Positions 37,311-45,835 of a stretch of DNA of 64,000 nt are shown here, piece by piece; position 1 is the first letter of the stretch; every line of letters begins with the position of its first letter. Made by a program: the position numbers and the translations under genes. The notes under the pieces are model-generated. The model saw only the letters and a list, made by a program, of their open reading frames with translations. It had not been told where the DNA came from and ran no database searches. The stretch spans positions 89,457 to 153,456 of the forward strand of contig NZ_JAFLDR010000005.1 of the NCBI RefSeq assembly GCF_017302275.1, given 5' to 3'. The stretch is from Sulfuritalea sp. GTDB taxonomy: Bacteria; Pseudomonadota; Gammaproteobacteria; Burkholderiales; Rhodocyclaceae.

Positions 37311-38576
37311 CTATCGGACCAGCGGACCCCAGGCGGGTTCCCGCACGTCGGCGGCCTGCACGGAGAGCTTCTGCTTGACGCGGCCGTCGCTGGAGACCGC
37401 CGCCAGCACGCCGCGCCCGCCGATTTCGGTGGCATAGAGGATCATGCGGCCGTTGGGCGCGAAGCTGGGCGACTCGTCCTTGGCCGAATCGGTGAGGATC
37501 ATCGTCTGCCTGGTCGCCAGGTCCATCAGCGCCAGCTGGAAGCGGCCGCTGTTCCGGGCGATGAAGGCCAGGCTCTTGCCGTCCGGGGACAGGCGTGGCG
37601 TGACGTTGTAGCTGCCCTCGAAGGTGACGCGCTCCGCGTTGCCGCCGGACGTTGCGATGCGGTAGATCTGCGGGCTGCCGCCGCGGTCCGAGGTGAAATA
37701 GATGTGCTGGCCGTCGGGCGACCAGCGCGGTTCGGTATCGATGCCGGAGGAAGTGGCGATGCGCGTCACGCCGCTGCCGTCGGCGTTGACCACGTAGAGC
37801 TGCGACGAGCCGTCCTTGGTCAGCACCACGGCCAGTTGCTTGCCGTCGGGCGACCAGGCGGGCGCCGAGTTGGAACCCTTGAAGTTGGCGGCGACATGGC
37901 GCCGGCCGCTGGCCAGGTCATGGACATAGACCACCGGCTTCTTGGCCTCGAACGAGACGTAGGCCAGCTTGCCGCCATCCGGCGACCAGGTCGGCGAGAT
38001 GATGGGCTCGCGCGAGGCCAGCGCGGCCTGGTCGTTGCTGCCGTCGGCGTCGGCGATCTTCAGCTCGTAGCGCCCGGTGCTCTTCACCACGTAGGCGATG
38101 CGCGTCGAGAACACGCCCGGCTCGCCGGTGAGCTTCTCATAGACATAATCGGCGATGCGATGCGCCGTCGCGCGCAGTTGCGCACCGGTGTGAAGGAAGG
38201 CCGGATTGCCCAGTATCGCCTGCTTCTGCACGTCGGACAGGCGCATGCGGGTTTCGTAACGGCCCTGCTCCATGCCGGTGACACTGCCGCCGACCACGGC
38301 ATCGGCACCGCGTGCCTTGAGGTCGTCGAAGGGCGGCGTGGCGCTGTCGGCCAGCGGGCTGCCGGCATCGACCAGGCGGAACAGGCCGCTGCGTTCCAGG
38401 TCGGCGCGCACCACCGAGGTCAGGGCCTGGGCGACGATTCGCTCGCCGGTGAAATCGGCGATCGCCACCGGCAGGCGGTTCGTCCCGGCACCGGTGATCT
38501 CGACCGTGAGCTGCGCATGCGCTGCGAGCGAGAACATCAGGGCGGCGCAGGCGGGAATCAGACGATGGGATTTCAT
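37311..38576 (-). CDS. tolB: Tol-Pal system beta-propeller protein TolB
   Basis: A 421-residue periplasmic protein: signal peptide (to about AHA-Q), N-terminal domain (VEITGAGTNRLPVAIADFTG), and a six-blade beta-propeller with repeated WSPDGGKLAYVS / WSPDGKQLAVV / LSPDGKSLAFIA blades. It binds Pal and TolA. Confidence 0.97.
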   Translation of the reverse strand: MKSHRLIPACAALMFSLAAHAQLTVEITGAGTNRLPVAIADFTGERIVAQALTSVVRADLERSGLFRLVDAGSPLADSATPPFDDLKARGADAVVGGSVTGMEQGRYETRMRLSDVQKQAILGNPAFLHTGAQLRATAHRIADYVYEKLTGEPGVFSTRIAYVVKSTGRYELKIADADGSNDQAALASREPIISPTWSPDGGKLAYVSFEAKKPVVYVHDLASGRRHVAANFKGSNSAPAWSPDGKQLAVVLTKDGSSQLYVVNADGSGVTRIATSSGIDTEPRWSPDGQHIYFTSDRGGSPQIYRIATSGGNAERVTFEGSYNVTPRLSPDGKSLAFIARNSGRFQLALMDLATRQTMILTDSAKDESPSFAPNGRMILYATEIGGRGVLAAVSSDGRVKQKLSVQAADVREPAWGPLVR

Positions 38577-38624
38577 CGCGGGAATTATAACGCCTGGCTT
38601 TCCGCCCCCTCGCCGGGGGGAGCT

Positions 38625-39380
38625 TCAATCAACCAGGGGTTTGAAGCGCAGTTCGAGCGACCGCGAAAACAGGTCGGCCGGTTCCGGCTTGGGTAGCGGG
38701 TTCGATTTGAGGATGGCGCGTTCGATGGCGGCATCCAGCGCGGTATGGCCGGAGGAGCGCTTCAGGCGCACGGTGACGATCTCGCCGCTGGGCAACTGCG
38801 TGACGTCGAACACGGCTTCGGGGTTGCCCTTGACCTCGGGCGGTACCACGATATTGCCGCGGATCTTGCCGCGGATGCGGCCCAGGTAGTCGGCCATCGC
38901 CTTGTTGCGCGAGGCGGCGGCCTGGCTTGCCTTCATTTGCGCCAGCTCCTGCGCGGCACTGTCGACCTGCTTGCGCTGCGTGAGCTGTTCCGCCTCGCGT
39001 TTGAGCTGTTCCTGGAACGGGTCGACGCGCGCCGGCGCGGGTACCGGCTCCGGTTTCGGCGGCGGCTTGGGCTTCTCCTTTTCCTTGATCGCGATGTCCG
39101 GCTTGGGCGGCGGCGGCAGCGGCTTCGGTTCCGGCACCGGGACCGGTGTTGGCGCCGGCTCGGGAGTCGGCGCTGGTGGCACGGCAATCGGCGCGGCCGG
39201 GGCCGGTGCGGGCACGGCACGTACCAGCTCGACTTCCACCGCGTCGGTGGACTTGGTCTGCCAGCGCACGCCGTAGAACAGGAAGCCGGCCAGCACCAGA
39301 TGCACGGCGATCGCCAGCGCGAAGGAAATGCGTTTGCCGGCCTTGTTGGCCGGCGGCCGGAGCGGGGAATCCTTGCTCAA
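38625..39380 (-). CDS. tolA: Tol-Pal system protein TolA
   Basis: A 251-residue inner-membrane protein with one N-terminal helix (ISFALAIAVHLVLAGFLFYG), a Pro-rich then Lys/Glu/Ala-rich middle (shorter than in E. coli), and a C-terminal TonB-like domain ending DLFSRSLELRFKPLVD. The Pro-rich part contains a short dispersed repeat (AVPPAPTP). The start codon directly follows the tolR stop. Confidence 0.94.
   Translation of the reverse strand: MSKDSPLRPPANKAGKRISFALAIAVHLVLAGFLFYGVRWQTKSTDAVEVELVRAVPAPAPAAPIAVPPAPTPEPAPTPVPVPEPKPLPPPPKPDIAIKEKEKPKPPPKPEPVPAPARVDPFQEQLKREAEQLTQRKQVDSAAQELAQMKASQAAASRNKAMADYLGRIRGKIRGNIVVPPEVKGNPEAVFDVTQLPSGEIVTVRLKRSSGHTALDAAIERAILKSNPLPKPEPADLFSRSLELRFKPLVD
39163..39185 (+). 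repeat. Dispersed repeat, short form, copy S8
   Basis: Two mismatches to the core. It is read as AVPPAPTP in the Pro-rich region of TolA. Confidence 0.65.
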
Positions 39381-39803
39381 TTACTTCACCTGCTGAGCCA
39401 TCACCGGCTGCACGAGGAGCCCGATCTTCGTTACCTGCTGGCGCTGCAGTTCGTCCATGACGGCCAGCACCGCTTCGTACCTGACGCTCTTGTCGCCGGC
39501 GATCAGCACCGCCTGCTGGGGATTGGCGGCCTGCGCCCGGCGGATCCTGGCCGCCAGGTCGGCGCGCGCCACCATCTGTTCGGCGCCGCCCCTGGCGCGA
39601 TCGCGGATGGCCAGCGAGGCGTCGGCCTTGATGATGACTTCCAGCGGCGCCACCGGCGGCTGGCTGCTCTTGCCGACGCTGGGCAGGTCGACACTGCCGG
39701 TCTGGATCATCGGTGCCGTGACCATGAAGATGACGAGCAGCACCAGCATCACGTCGATGTAGGGAACGACGTTGATCTCGTTCATGAGTCGCCTTTGTCT
39801 CAT
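39381..39803 (-). CDS. tolR: Tol-Pal system protein TolR
   Basis: A 140-residue ExbD/TolR-type protein with one helix carrying the proton-path Asp ([20 protein letters not shown]) and a periplasmic domain. ATG 39803 gives the N-terminus [13 protein letters not shown] 39785 would remove it. The start codon lies inside the left arm of a perfect 24-bp inverted repeat and has no visible ribosome-binding site; the gap to tolQ is 127 bp instead of the usual few bases. Confidence 0.94.
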   Translation of the reverse strand: MRQRRLMNEINVVPYIDVMLVLLVIFMVTAPMIQTGSVDLPSVGKSSQPPVAPLEVIIKADASLAIRDRARGGAEQMVARADLAARIRRAQAANPQQAVLIAGDKSVRYEAVLAVMDELQRQQVTKIGLLVQPVMAQQVK

Positions 39804-39837
39804 TGGCAAAGCTCAATGAGACAAAGGCGACTCATGA
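39782..39837. repeat. Perfect 24-bp inverted repeat over the tolR start
   Basis: Arms 39782-39805 and 39814-39837 are exact reverse complements around the 8-nt spacer GCAAAGCT. The left arm holds the first codons of tolR (from ATG 39803); the right arm is an inverted copy of the same sequence. Confidence 0.95.
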
Positions 39838-39861
39838 CCCACTGCTGGGCAATCCCCCCAT

Positions 39862-39882
39862 CCCCCTTTCCGGGAAAGGGGG
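39862..39882. repeat. Palindrome in the tolQ-tolR gap
   Basis: CCCCCTTTCC and GGAAAGGGGG form a 10-bp palindrome around one base. It lies in the 127-bp insertion between tolQ and tolR; a T/A-run follows on the plus strand, not on the coding strand. Confidence 0.7.
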
Positions 39883-39930
39883 TGACTATTTTTGCGCCGC
39901 TGGACGCGGCGATTTCAAGCACGGAAACCC

Positions 39931-40608
39931 TCATCGCATCTGCCGCTGCAGGATGTTGGAAAATTCTTCCATGAAGCTTTCGAAGCGCACGGCGAGGCGG
40001 TCGACGTCGTGGGCGAAACGGTTGTAGGCGATCACGGCCGGGATCGCGGCGAACAGGCCGATGGCGGTGGCGACCAGCGCCTCGGCGATGCCCGGGGCGA
40101 CCGCCGACAGCGTGGCGGTGCTCATGTTGGCCAGGCCGCGGAAGGCGTGCATGATGCCCCACACCGTGCCGAACAGGCCGACGTAGGGCGAGACCGAGCC
40201 AACCGAGGCGAGGAAAGCCAGGTGCGCTTCGAGGTCGTCGATCTCGCGCTGGTAGGTGGCGCGCATGGCGCGCCGCGCGCCATCGACCACGGCGGTCGAA
40301 TCAAGCACCTTCTGCCCGCGCAGCTTGCTGTATTCGCGGTAGCCGGCCTCGAAGATGCGTTCCTGCGCGCCGCTGTGGTGGCGGTCATTGACGGCGCTCT
40401 GGTAGAGCGCGTTGAGGTCGCCGCCGCTCCAGAAGTCGCGCTCGAACTTGTCCGTCTTGCTGCGCGCGTCGCGAATGGCGAAGGCCTTGCGGAAGATCCA
40501 GTACCAGGACGTCAGCGAAACGAGCGTCAGCAGCAGCATCACCAACTTGACCACCAGGCTGGCGTGGAGGATGAGTTCGATGATGGAAAGGTCTTGGGTC
40601 ACGTTCAT
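39931..40608 (-). CDS. tolQ: Tol-Pal system protein TolQ
   Basis: A 225-residue ExbB/TolQ channel protein with three membrane helices (near 15-38, 130-155, 168-190). SVSPYVGLFGTVWGIMHAF and GIAEALVATAIGLFAAIPAV are the family motifs. Its ATG overlaps the stop of a ybgC remnant (ATGA), the original operon junction. Confidence 0.96.
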   Translation of the reverse strand: MNVTQDLSIIELILHASLVVKLVMLLLTLVSLTSWYWIFRKAFAIRDARSKTDKFERDFWSGGDLNALYQSAVNDRHHSGAQERIFEAGYREYSKLRGQKVLDSTAVVDGARRAMRATYQREIDDLEAHLAFLASVGSVSPYVGLFGTVWGIMHAFRGLANMSTATLSAVAPGIAEALVATAIGLFAAIPAVIAYNRFAHDVDRLAVRFESFMEEFSNILQRQMR

Positions 40609-40709
40609 TGCGGGGCTTCCTGCAGTGCGGACGGTTGTCGGTGGATGGCGCGCGGCATCGGAATCGCCCCGCCCCGCACCGGATCGATGCAGGCGACGCG
40701 TATTTTCGC
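40605..40709 (-). pseudogene. Remnant of a ybgC 3' end at the tolQ start
   Basis: The minus strand reads AKIRVACIDPVRGGAIPMP and, further on, SALQEAPQ-stop, closely matching AKVRVACIDPVRGKPIRMP and SALLDAAS of the intact YbgC at 41638-42072. Similarity stops upstream at about 40709, just beyond the end of the glycosyltransferase gene. The stop overlaps tolQ (ATGA). Confidence 0.85.
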
Positions 40710-40741
40710 ACCAAGCGGGGCGCGAATGAGCAAGGCGACGT

Positions 40742-41563
40742 TCAAGGTCTTGCCTCGACCAGGTCGAAGATCCACTTGCGCCGGACCTCCCAGGCGTAGC
40801 GTTGCGGGACGCTGGAACTCACCGGCAGGCTTACCTCCAGATGCGCGCTGCCGGTGCCTTCCCTGGCCTGTGCCAGGACCACCCGTTTCACCTCCGCGTA
40901 AATCGCGCGACGGCTATCGAGGGGCAGGTCGCCGCCGGCATGTCGCATGAGATCGTGCTTGATGTTGGCGTAACAGAAGTTGATCCGATGGTTCAGCGGG
41001 CGGTCCTTGATCTCGTAATGCCGGGTGCGCAACTCGTGATCGTGGTCGATTGCCGTGAAGTGTTCGCCGGGAAAGCCGGCCGCGCGCACGCCGGCCATTT
41101 CGAGGCGGACATACAGGTCGTCGTCCATGTAGCTGACGCCTTCGAATGCCTCGTCATAGCCCCCGACGGCCGCGAAGTCCTGCCGTGCGCAGACGAAGCT
41201 GCCATAGGCGCCGAAGCTGACGGGTTGCGGGCGCAGATAGCGGCCGCTGCCGAGCAGGGGCAAAGCGCTTGCCATGAAGGCGTCGCCGACCAGGATGTCG
41301 GCATCGACCAGGCATAGCCAGGGGGCGCCGGCGATCGCGGCGCCCAGGTTCTGCGCATGGGATTTGTGAAACACCGGCGCGTCGGTGACCCGCAGCAGCC
41401 TCACCCCGGGGTAGTTGGCGCTTACCCAGTCCGCGGCGCCGTCGGGACAGTCGTAGTCGACCACGATGCATTCGGAATCGGGCTGCGCCACCATGCGTGG
41501 CAGGGTTTGTCGCAGGTGGTCGAGGCGCCCCTTGCAGGTGGTGACGAAGCTCATTGCCGGCAT
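40742..41563 (-). CDS. Family 2-type glycosyltransferase
   Basis: A 273-residue GT-A fold transferase. SFVTTCKGRLDHLRQTLPRM begins the nucleotide-binding domain, VDYDCPDGAADW and LCLVDADILVG (DxD motif) follow, and GGYDEAFEGVSYMDDDLYVRL is like the galactosyltransferase C-terminal motif. It is about 45% similar by eye to the N-terminal half of the GT gene at 42077, so the two are paralogs. It lies between ybgC and tolQ, where other genomes have no gene. Confidence 0.85.
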   Translation of the reverse strand: MPAMSFVTTCKGRLDHLRQTLPRMVAQPDSECIVVDYDCPDGAADWVSANYPGVRLLRVTDAPVFHKSHAQNLGAAIAGAPWLCLVDADILVGDAFMASALPLLGSGRYLRPQPVSFGAYGSFVCARQDFAAVGGYDEAFEGVSYMDDDLYVRLEMAGVRAAGFPGEHFTAIDHDHELRTRHYEIKDRPLNHRINFCYANIKHDLMRHAGGDLPLDSRRAIYAEVKRVVLAQAREGTGSAHLEVSLPVSSSVPQRYAWEVRRKWIFDLVEARP

Positions 41564-41637
41564 GGCGTGGCCCGCCGCCCTTCAGCCCGCGGGTCGCGCG
41601 CGACGCGACCGGTTCTTCATGCGCGACCGGCTTGCGG

Positions 41638-42072
41638 TCATGACGCCGCGTCCAGCAGGGCGGAAACCTGATCCAGGATCGCATCCGGCATGCGAATCGG
41701 CTTGCCCCGCACCGGGTCGATGCAGGCGACGCGGACCTTGGCCTCGAGCAGCAATTCCGTGCCGCGCAGGACGCGCTGGACGAAGACCATCTGTGCCCGG
41801 CCCAGCGAGGCGACCGCGGTTTCGATGGTCAGCAGGTCGTCGAGGACCGCCGGCTTGAGGTAGTCGGCGCTGACGGCACGCACCGCGAACGCCACGCCTT
41901 CCTTCATGAGCACGTTCTGGTCGTGTCCCAGGGCGCGCAGAAATTCGGTGCGTCCGCGCTCTATGTAGCGCAGGTAGTTTGCGTAATACACGATGCCGGC
42001 GGCGTCCGTGTCTTCGTAATAGACGCGCAGCGCCAAGCTGTGGATCGGCTTTGCCGGCGCGGTGTGTTTCAT
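41638..42072 (-). CDS. ybgC: Acyl-CoA thioesterase YbgC (4HBT family)
   Basis: A 144-residue hotdog-fold thioesterase. RVYYEDTDAAGIVYYANYLR contains the catalytic Asp; ERGRTEFLRALG follows. It belongs at the head of tol-pal, but here it is separated from tolQ by a glycosyltransferase gene. ATG 42072 begins MKHTAPAK; it is 4 bp from the stop of the GT-methyltransferase gene. Confidence 0.92.
   Translation of the reverse strand: MKHTAPAKPIHSLALRVYYEDTDAAGIVYYANYLRYIERGRTEFLRALGHDQNVLMKEGVAFAVRAVSADYLKPAVLDDLLTIETAVASLGRAQMVFVQRVLRGTELLLEAKVRVACIDPVRGKPIRMPDAILDQVSALLDAAS
41861..41883 (+). repeat. Dispersed repeat, short form, copy S9
   Basis: Three mismatches to the core; the weakest copy. 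It is read as RAVSADY in YbgC. Confidence 0.45.
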
Positions 42073-42076
42073 CGCA

Positions 42077-43549
42077 TCAGTCCCTGTCGGCCTCGAAAAC
42101 CATGGTTTCCAGCGCAAGCAATCCTGGCGGCATGCGCTCCTCGTTTTCCAGTCCGCACAGCTCCTCGATCCGGCTCGTCATCAGCGGGCAGCGCACGATG
42201 TTCGAAAAGCCGGCGGCAGCCAGCGCGTGGCGCATGGCCTTGTCGTCGTAGATGAACTGGTGGCCCCAGTCGCGTACCGAATTGTTGATCACATAGATGT
42301 CCTCGGCAGCCGGAGCCCAGGGCAGGAAACGCTGCTTCGACCAGTCCAGGTAGGCTTGCTGGAGCGCGGATTTCTCCGGCGTGTAGAGGTCGACCAGGAA
42401 GGCGAAGTCCGGCGTCGCGAGCCGCATTGTGCCACCGCGACGGAGGATGCGCCGGCATTCGGCGAGCAGATCGCGGCCCTGCGCATACGCCATGTGTTCG
42501 ATGAGATGTTCGCTGAATATGTAGTCGAAGCTCTGGTCGGGAAAGGGCAGTGGACGGGTTGCGTCGAGCGGCAGGACACCCGGCACCCGGGGTCGCAGGT
42601 CGGTGTTGAGCCAGCCCTCGAGCAGATGGTCGCCGCAGCCGATGTGCAGCTTGCGCGTCGCATGCGCGGCCAGGTAATCGCCGGCCGCCTTCTGCGCCGG
42701 CAAGCCAGCCGACGGGGCCCCGGGCACGGGCGCCATTTCGTAGACCAGGCGGCGGGTCATAGCCCAGCCGGGCATCAGCCTGGCCTCCGCGCCGTCGGGC
42801 AGCCTTACCTCGAAGCGGGAGGTCGCCACGCCTTGCGCGGCATCCTGCAACACCGTGCGGCGGACTTCGGCATAAATCGTCTGCCGCATTTCCTGTCCGA
42901 GCGCAGCGGGACCCAGTTGGCGCACGAGGTCGTACTTGACCTGCAGGTAGATCGCATTGATCCGCTGGTTGACCCACCGGTCGCGGACCTCGTGGAAGCG
43001 GGTGCGCTCTTCGTCGCCATGCGGCAGCGAGGAAATCAGCCGCCCCGGAAAGGGCGCCGGGCGCCGGCCGAGCCTTTCGAGCCGGAGATAGATGTCGTTG
43101 TCTTCGCTGCCCCAGCCAGCCAGGACCTCGTCGTAGCCGCCGATGCGCTCGAAATCGGCGCGGGCGCACAGATGCATGCCCCATTGCTCCCAGGCGACCG
43201 GTTGCGGGCGATAGTAGGAACCCTCGCGCAGCAGGGGTGCGAGCGTCGCCGCGAATTCGTCCGCGATCAGGATGTCGGCATCGATAAAGCACAGCCACGG
43301 TGCGGTGGCGGCGCGGGCGCCCAGGTTGCGGGCACGCGAGGCGCTGAACAACGGCGCGTCCCTGACATGGACGACGCGAACGGCAGGAAAGTGTTCCGCG
43401 ACCCACAGGCGGGTCTGGTCCGGACAGTCGTAATCGACCACCACGCATTCCGCGCCGGGCTGGCGCGCGAGCAGCGGCAGCGACTGCCGCAGGTGATGCA
43501 GGCGACCCTTGCAGGTGACGATGAAGGCGATCTTGGTCAGTGAGCCCAT
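42077..43549 (-). CDS. Glycosyltransferase-methyltransferase fusion protein
   Basis: A 490-residue two-domain protein. Residues 1 to about 265 are a GT-A glycosyltransferase (AFIVTCKGRLHHLRQSLP, CFIDADILIADEF with the DxD motif, GGYDEVLAGWGSEDNDIYLRL). Residues about 300-490 are a class I SAM methyltransferase (RKLHIGCGDHLLEGWLNTDL, SFDYIFSEHLIEHM, ECRRILRRGGTMRLATP). No membrane segments. Start ATG 43549 follows directly on a long dispersed repeat, which supplies the leader and no ribosome-binding site. Probably builds and methylates a surface glycan (inference). Confidence 0.85.
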   Translation of the reverse strand: MGSLTKIAFIVTCKGRLHHLRQSLPLLARQPGAECVVVDYDCPDQTRLWVAEHFPAVRVVHVRDAPLFSASRARNLGARAATAPWLCFIDADILIADEFAATLAPLLREGSYYRPQPVAWEQWGMHLCARADFERIGGYDEVLAGWGSEDNDIYLRLERLGRRPAPFPGRLISSLPHGDEERTRFHEVRDRWVNQRINAIYLQVKYDLVRQLGPAALGQEMRQTIYAEVRRTVLQDAAQGVATSRFEVRLPDGAEARLMPGWAMTRRLVYEMAPVPGAPSAGLPAQKAAGDYLAAHATRKLHIGCGDHLLEGWLNTDLRPRVPGVLPLDATRPLPFPDQSFDYIFSEHLIEHMAYAQGRDLLAECRRILRRGGTMRLATPDFAFLVDLYTPEKSALQQAYLDWSKQRFLPWAPAAEDIYVINNSVRDWGHQFIYDDKAMRHALAAAGFSNIVRCPLMTSRIEELCGLENEERMPPGLLALETMVFEADRD

Positions 43550-43553
43550 GGTT

Positions 43554-43600
43554 GCCGTGTCGCCAGCGACCGAAGGAAGCCCATGTGGGGCGCCGGCTTT
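43554..43600 (-). repeat. Dispersed repeat, long form, copy L3
   Basis: A 47-nt copy on the minus strand, ending 4 bp before the GT-methyltransferase start codon, so it forms the gene's 5' leader. The rest of this 145-bp gap shows no gene. Confidence 0.85.
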
Positions 43601-43694
43601 CGAGCCACGCAGGGCTCCACTCGCGCCGGGGATTCATGTCGGATGCGGACCGGGAAGATAAGCATGTTCATGCGTCGACCTTTGCGGGAGCGCC

Positions 43695-44438
43695 TCAATA
43701 GCCGGCCGGGATCACCGGATGGTGCCCCGTCTTGCGGATCACCGCCAGCGCGTCGGCGGTAACCGCCAGCGGCCAGCGCGGGGAAATGCTGTCGAAGAAC
43801 CGGATCGACTGCACATGTTCGACCAGGTAGGCGTAGTCGGCCTGGTCCAGCGCCAGCCGCATTCCGGGCCTTCGTTCCGGAAGCCCGCGGAGGAAGTCGC
43901 GGGTGAGCGTGATGTTCGGCAATTCGAGCCCGGCCGGCTGGTAATGGAGGTCCTCGACGATGTAGAGCCCGCCGTCTGCCAGGTGCCGGAACAGGATCGC
44001 CAGGGAAATCTGCTGGTGGTGCGAGGCATGGCTGCCGTCGTCGATGATGATATCGAACTTGCTGCCGACCTTCGCCGCCACCGCGTCCAGTTCGCCCCGG
44101 TTGCCCTGGTCGGCCTGCCATACGCGCGCACGTTCGTTGGAAAAGCGCGAGAAGTCGACGATGTCGAGGCCGTGGATTTCGGCCCGGGGCAGGTAATCCG
44201 ACCACATGCGCAGGCTCGGGCAGGCGAGCTGGTCGATGTCCTGCGGGCGTTCGGCCTGGACCTGGCCGTGCACCAGGCCGATCTCCAGCATTCGCAAGGG
44301 CGCCTCGCGCAAGGGCGCCAGCAGCGCCTGGTAAACGCGGGTGTAGCCGTGGGCGCAGTTGTAGGTCGTGCCCTTGTCGCTGCAATAGCGGTTGGCCAGT
44401 CGCGTCAGTTCGTCGTCGGGCCAGAGCTCGGGAGCCAT
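43695..44438 (-). CDS. Class I SAM-dependent methyltransferase, sugar O-methyltransferase-like
   Basis: A 247-residue methyltransferase. LRMLEIGLVHGQV is the SAM loop; FDIIIDDGSHASHHQQ and LFRHLADGGLYIVEDLHYQ are characteristic of the CmcI/rhamnosyl O-methyltransferase-like group. The N-terminal [20 protein letters not shown] is also typical of that group. Start ATG 44438 overlaps the HAD-like gene by 34 bp, so expression is coupled. Substrate unknown. Confidence 0.82.
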   Translation of the reverse strand: MAPELWPDDELTRLANRYCSDKGTTYNCAHGYTRVYQALLAPLREAPLRMLEIGLVHGQVQAERPQDIDQLACPSLRMWSDYLPRAEIHGLDIVDFSRFSNERARVWQADQGNRGELDAVAAKVGSKFDIIIDDGSHASHHQQISLAILFRHLADGGLYIVEDLHYQPAGLELPNITLTRDFLRGLPERRPGMRLALDQADYAYLVEHVQSIRFFDSISPRWPLAVTADALAVIRKTGHHPVIPAGY

Positions 44439-45835
44439 TGCAGTTGCTTTCCAAGTGATGTGAGCAGGGCCGAGGCGGAAATCGCCTCGGCCAGGTTGGT
44501 CATCGTCGTGGCGGGCGGTGTCGCCATTTCCGCCACCAGTTCGGTGCGATCCTGGCGCAGCATGGCAAGCGTCGCCGTGTGGCACTGGAGCAGCACCGCC
44601 ACCAGTTGTGGATCGAGCTCCCTCGATGGCGAAAGGCGCGGGCTGAAGAAAGCGCCGGTCGGGTCCACGCCTAGCGTAGTGCCATGCGGCGCCGGATTGA
44701 GCACTTCGATGCCGGGCGAATAGGGATTCAGCGCCGACGAGCGCAGCGCGAAGCCGAAATCCAGCTTGTCGGAAGCGACCACCTCCTGCGGCGCGACGCG
44801 GGCCAGCGGCCAGTTGTCGATGAATATCAGGGCAAACAGCCGTACCCGGATATCGTGGCGATGGGCGAAGCCGTGCCAGGAACTGCCGGTGGCGGCGATG
44901 TCGCACACCAGGCTGTCGCGCAGGCCGCGCTGCAGCAGGTAGTCGCGTTCCGCCGTGCCGCCGCTGGACAGCGCGTCGCGCGAGACGTGGATGTATTCGG
45001 ACGCTTCGCCGGGAAACAGGGTGGAAAAGATGTCCGCTGCCAGGTAGCAGTCGCGCGCGCTGAACAGGATCTTTTTCGCCCCGGCGGCGTCACGTCGCGT
45101 ACGCAGCATATGCGTCAGGAAGACCAGCAGCGGCAGGTTGAACTGGCAGGCATGCCGCCACAGTTCATGCGCCGGGTTGCCGGCGTCGTGGGGATTGCGC
45201 AGGCGCAGGCTGCGCATGATCCGCGCCAGCGCGCGAAAGCCATTGCCGGCGACCATGGATTCGGCGCGACTGGGCTGGGTGCCGGTGTAGTGGATGGTCG
45301 GGATGCCGTGCCGGCGCGGGGTTTCAACGTCGGAATGCAGGTTGTCGCCGACGTGGGTCGCGATGATCCAGCGCGATGCGAGCTCCGGCCAGATGCGGCC
45401 GAAATGCTTGCCAAGGTTGCTGACGTAGAGCTGCACGTGGGTACGCAGCCCGACGTGCTGCAGCAGGCGGCGCAGAACCTCCGGCGGCAGGTACATGTCC
45501 GAAATGACCAGGTCGCCTTCGCGCACGCGCCGCAGGTTTTCCGCGACGGGAACGGCATTGTCGAATTCGGCGTCGATCTCCGCCACCAGCAGGCGCGCGG
45601 CATCGGCACGGGTCAGGGTGCCGCTGTCCACCAGCAGGGTGTAGATGTCGTGGATGTCGAACGCCGGCCGGATTTCGGCGAGCCGCAATTCCGCCGCGCG
45701 GCGGGCGGCGGCGAAGCCGCTGGCGCCGAAGGCGCGCTCGATGATGGTAAAGATCCCCTGCGCATCGACGCATTTGCGTGCGAGCAGCGTATCGAACAAG
45801 TCGAAAGAATTGACCGTCGTGCGCAGCCCGGTCAT
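44405..45835 (-). CDS. HAD-superfamily hydrolase-like protein of glycan clusters
   Basis: A 476-residue protein. The N-terminal [10 protein letters not shown] is the HAD motif I (DxFDT); [22 protein letters not shown] contains motif II and [21 protein letters not shown] motif III/IV, so the catalytic core looks complete. The C-terminal half is not assignable. It resembles the large HAD proteins (COG5610-like) found with glycosyltransferases. ATG 45835 overlaps the ruvB stop by 4 bp, so it is co-translated with a DNA repair gene. Confidence 0.75.
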   Translation of the reverse strand: MTGLRTTVNSFDLFDTLLARKCVDAQGIFTIIERAFGASGFAAARRAAELRLAEIRPAFDIHDIYTLLVDSGTLTRADAARLLVAEIDAEFDNAVPVAENLRRVREGDLVISDMYLPPEVLRRLLQHVGLRTHVQLYVSNLGKHFGRIWPELASRWIIATHVGDNLHSDVETPRRHGIPTIHYTGTQPSRAESMVAGNGFRALARIMRSLRLRNPHDAGNPAHELWRHACQFNLPLLVFLTHMLRTRRDAAGAKKILFSARDCYLAADIFSTLFPGEASEYIHVSRDALSSGGTAERDYLLQRGLRDSLVCDIAATGSSWHGFAHRHDIRVRLFALIFIDNWPLARVAPQEVVASDKLDFGFALRSSALNPYSPGIEVLNPAPHGTTLGVDPTGAFFSPRLSPSRELDPQLVAVLLQCHTATLAMLRQDRTELVAEMATPPATTMTNLAEAISASALLTSLGKQLQWLPSSGPTTN

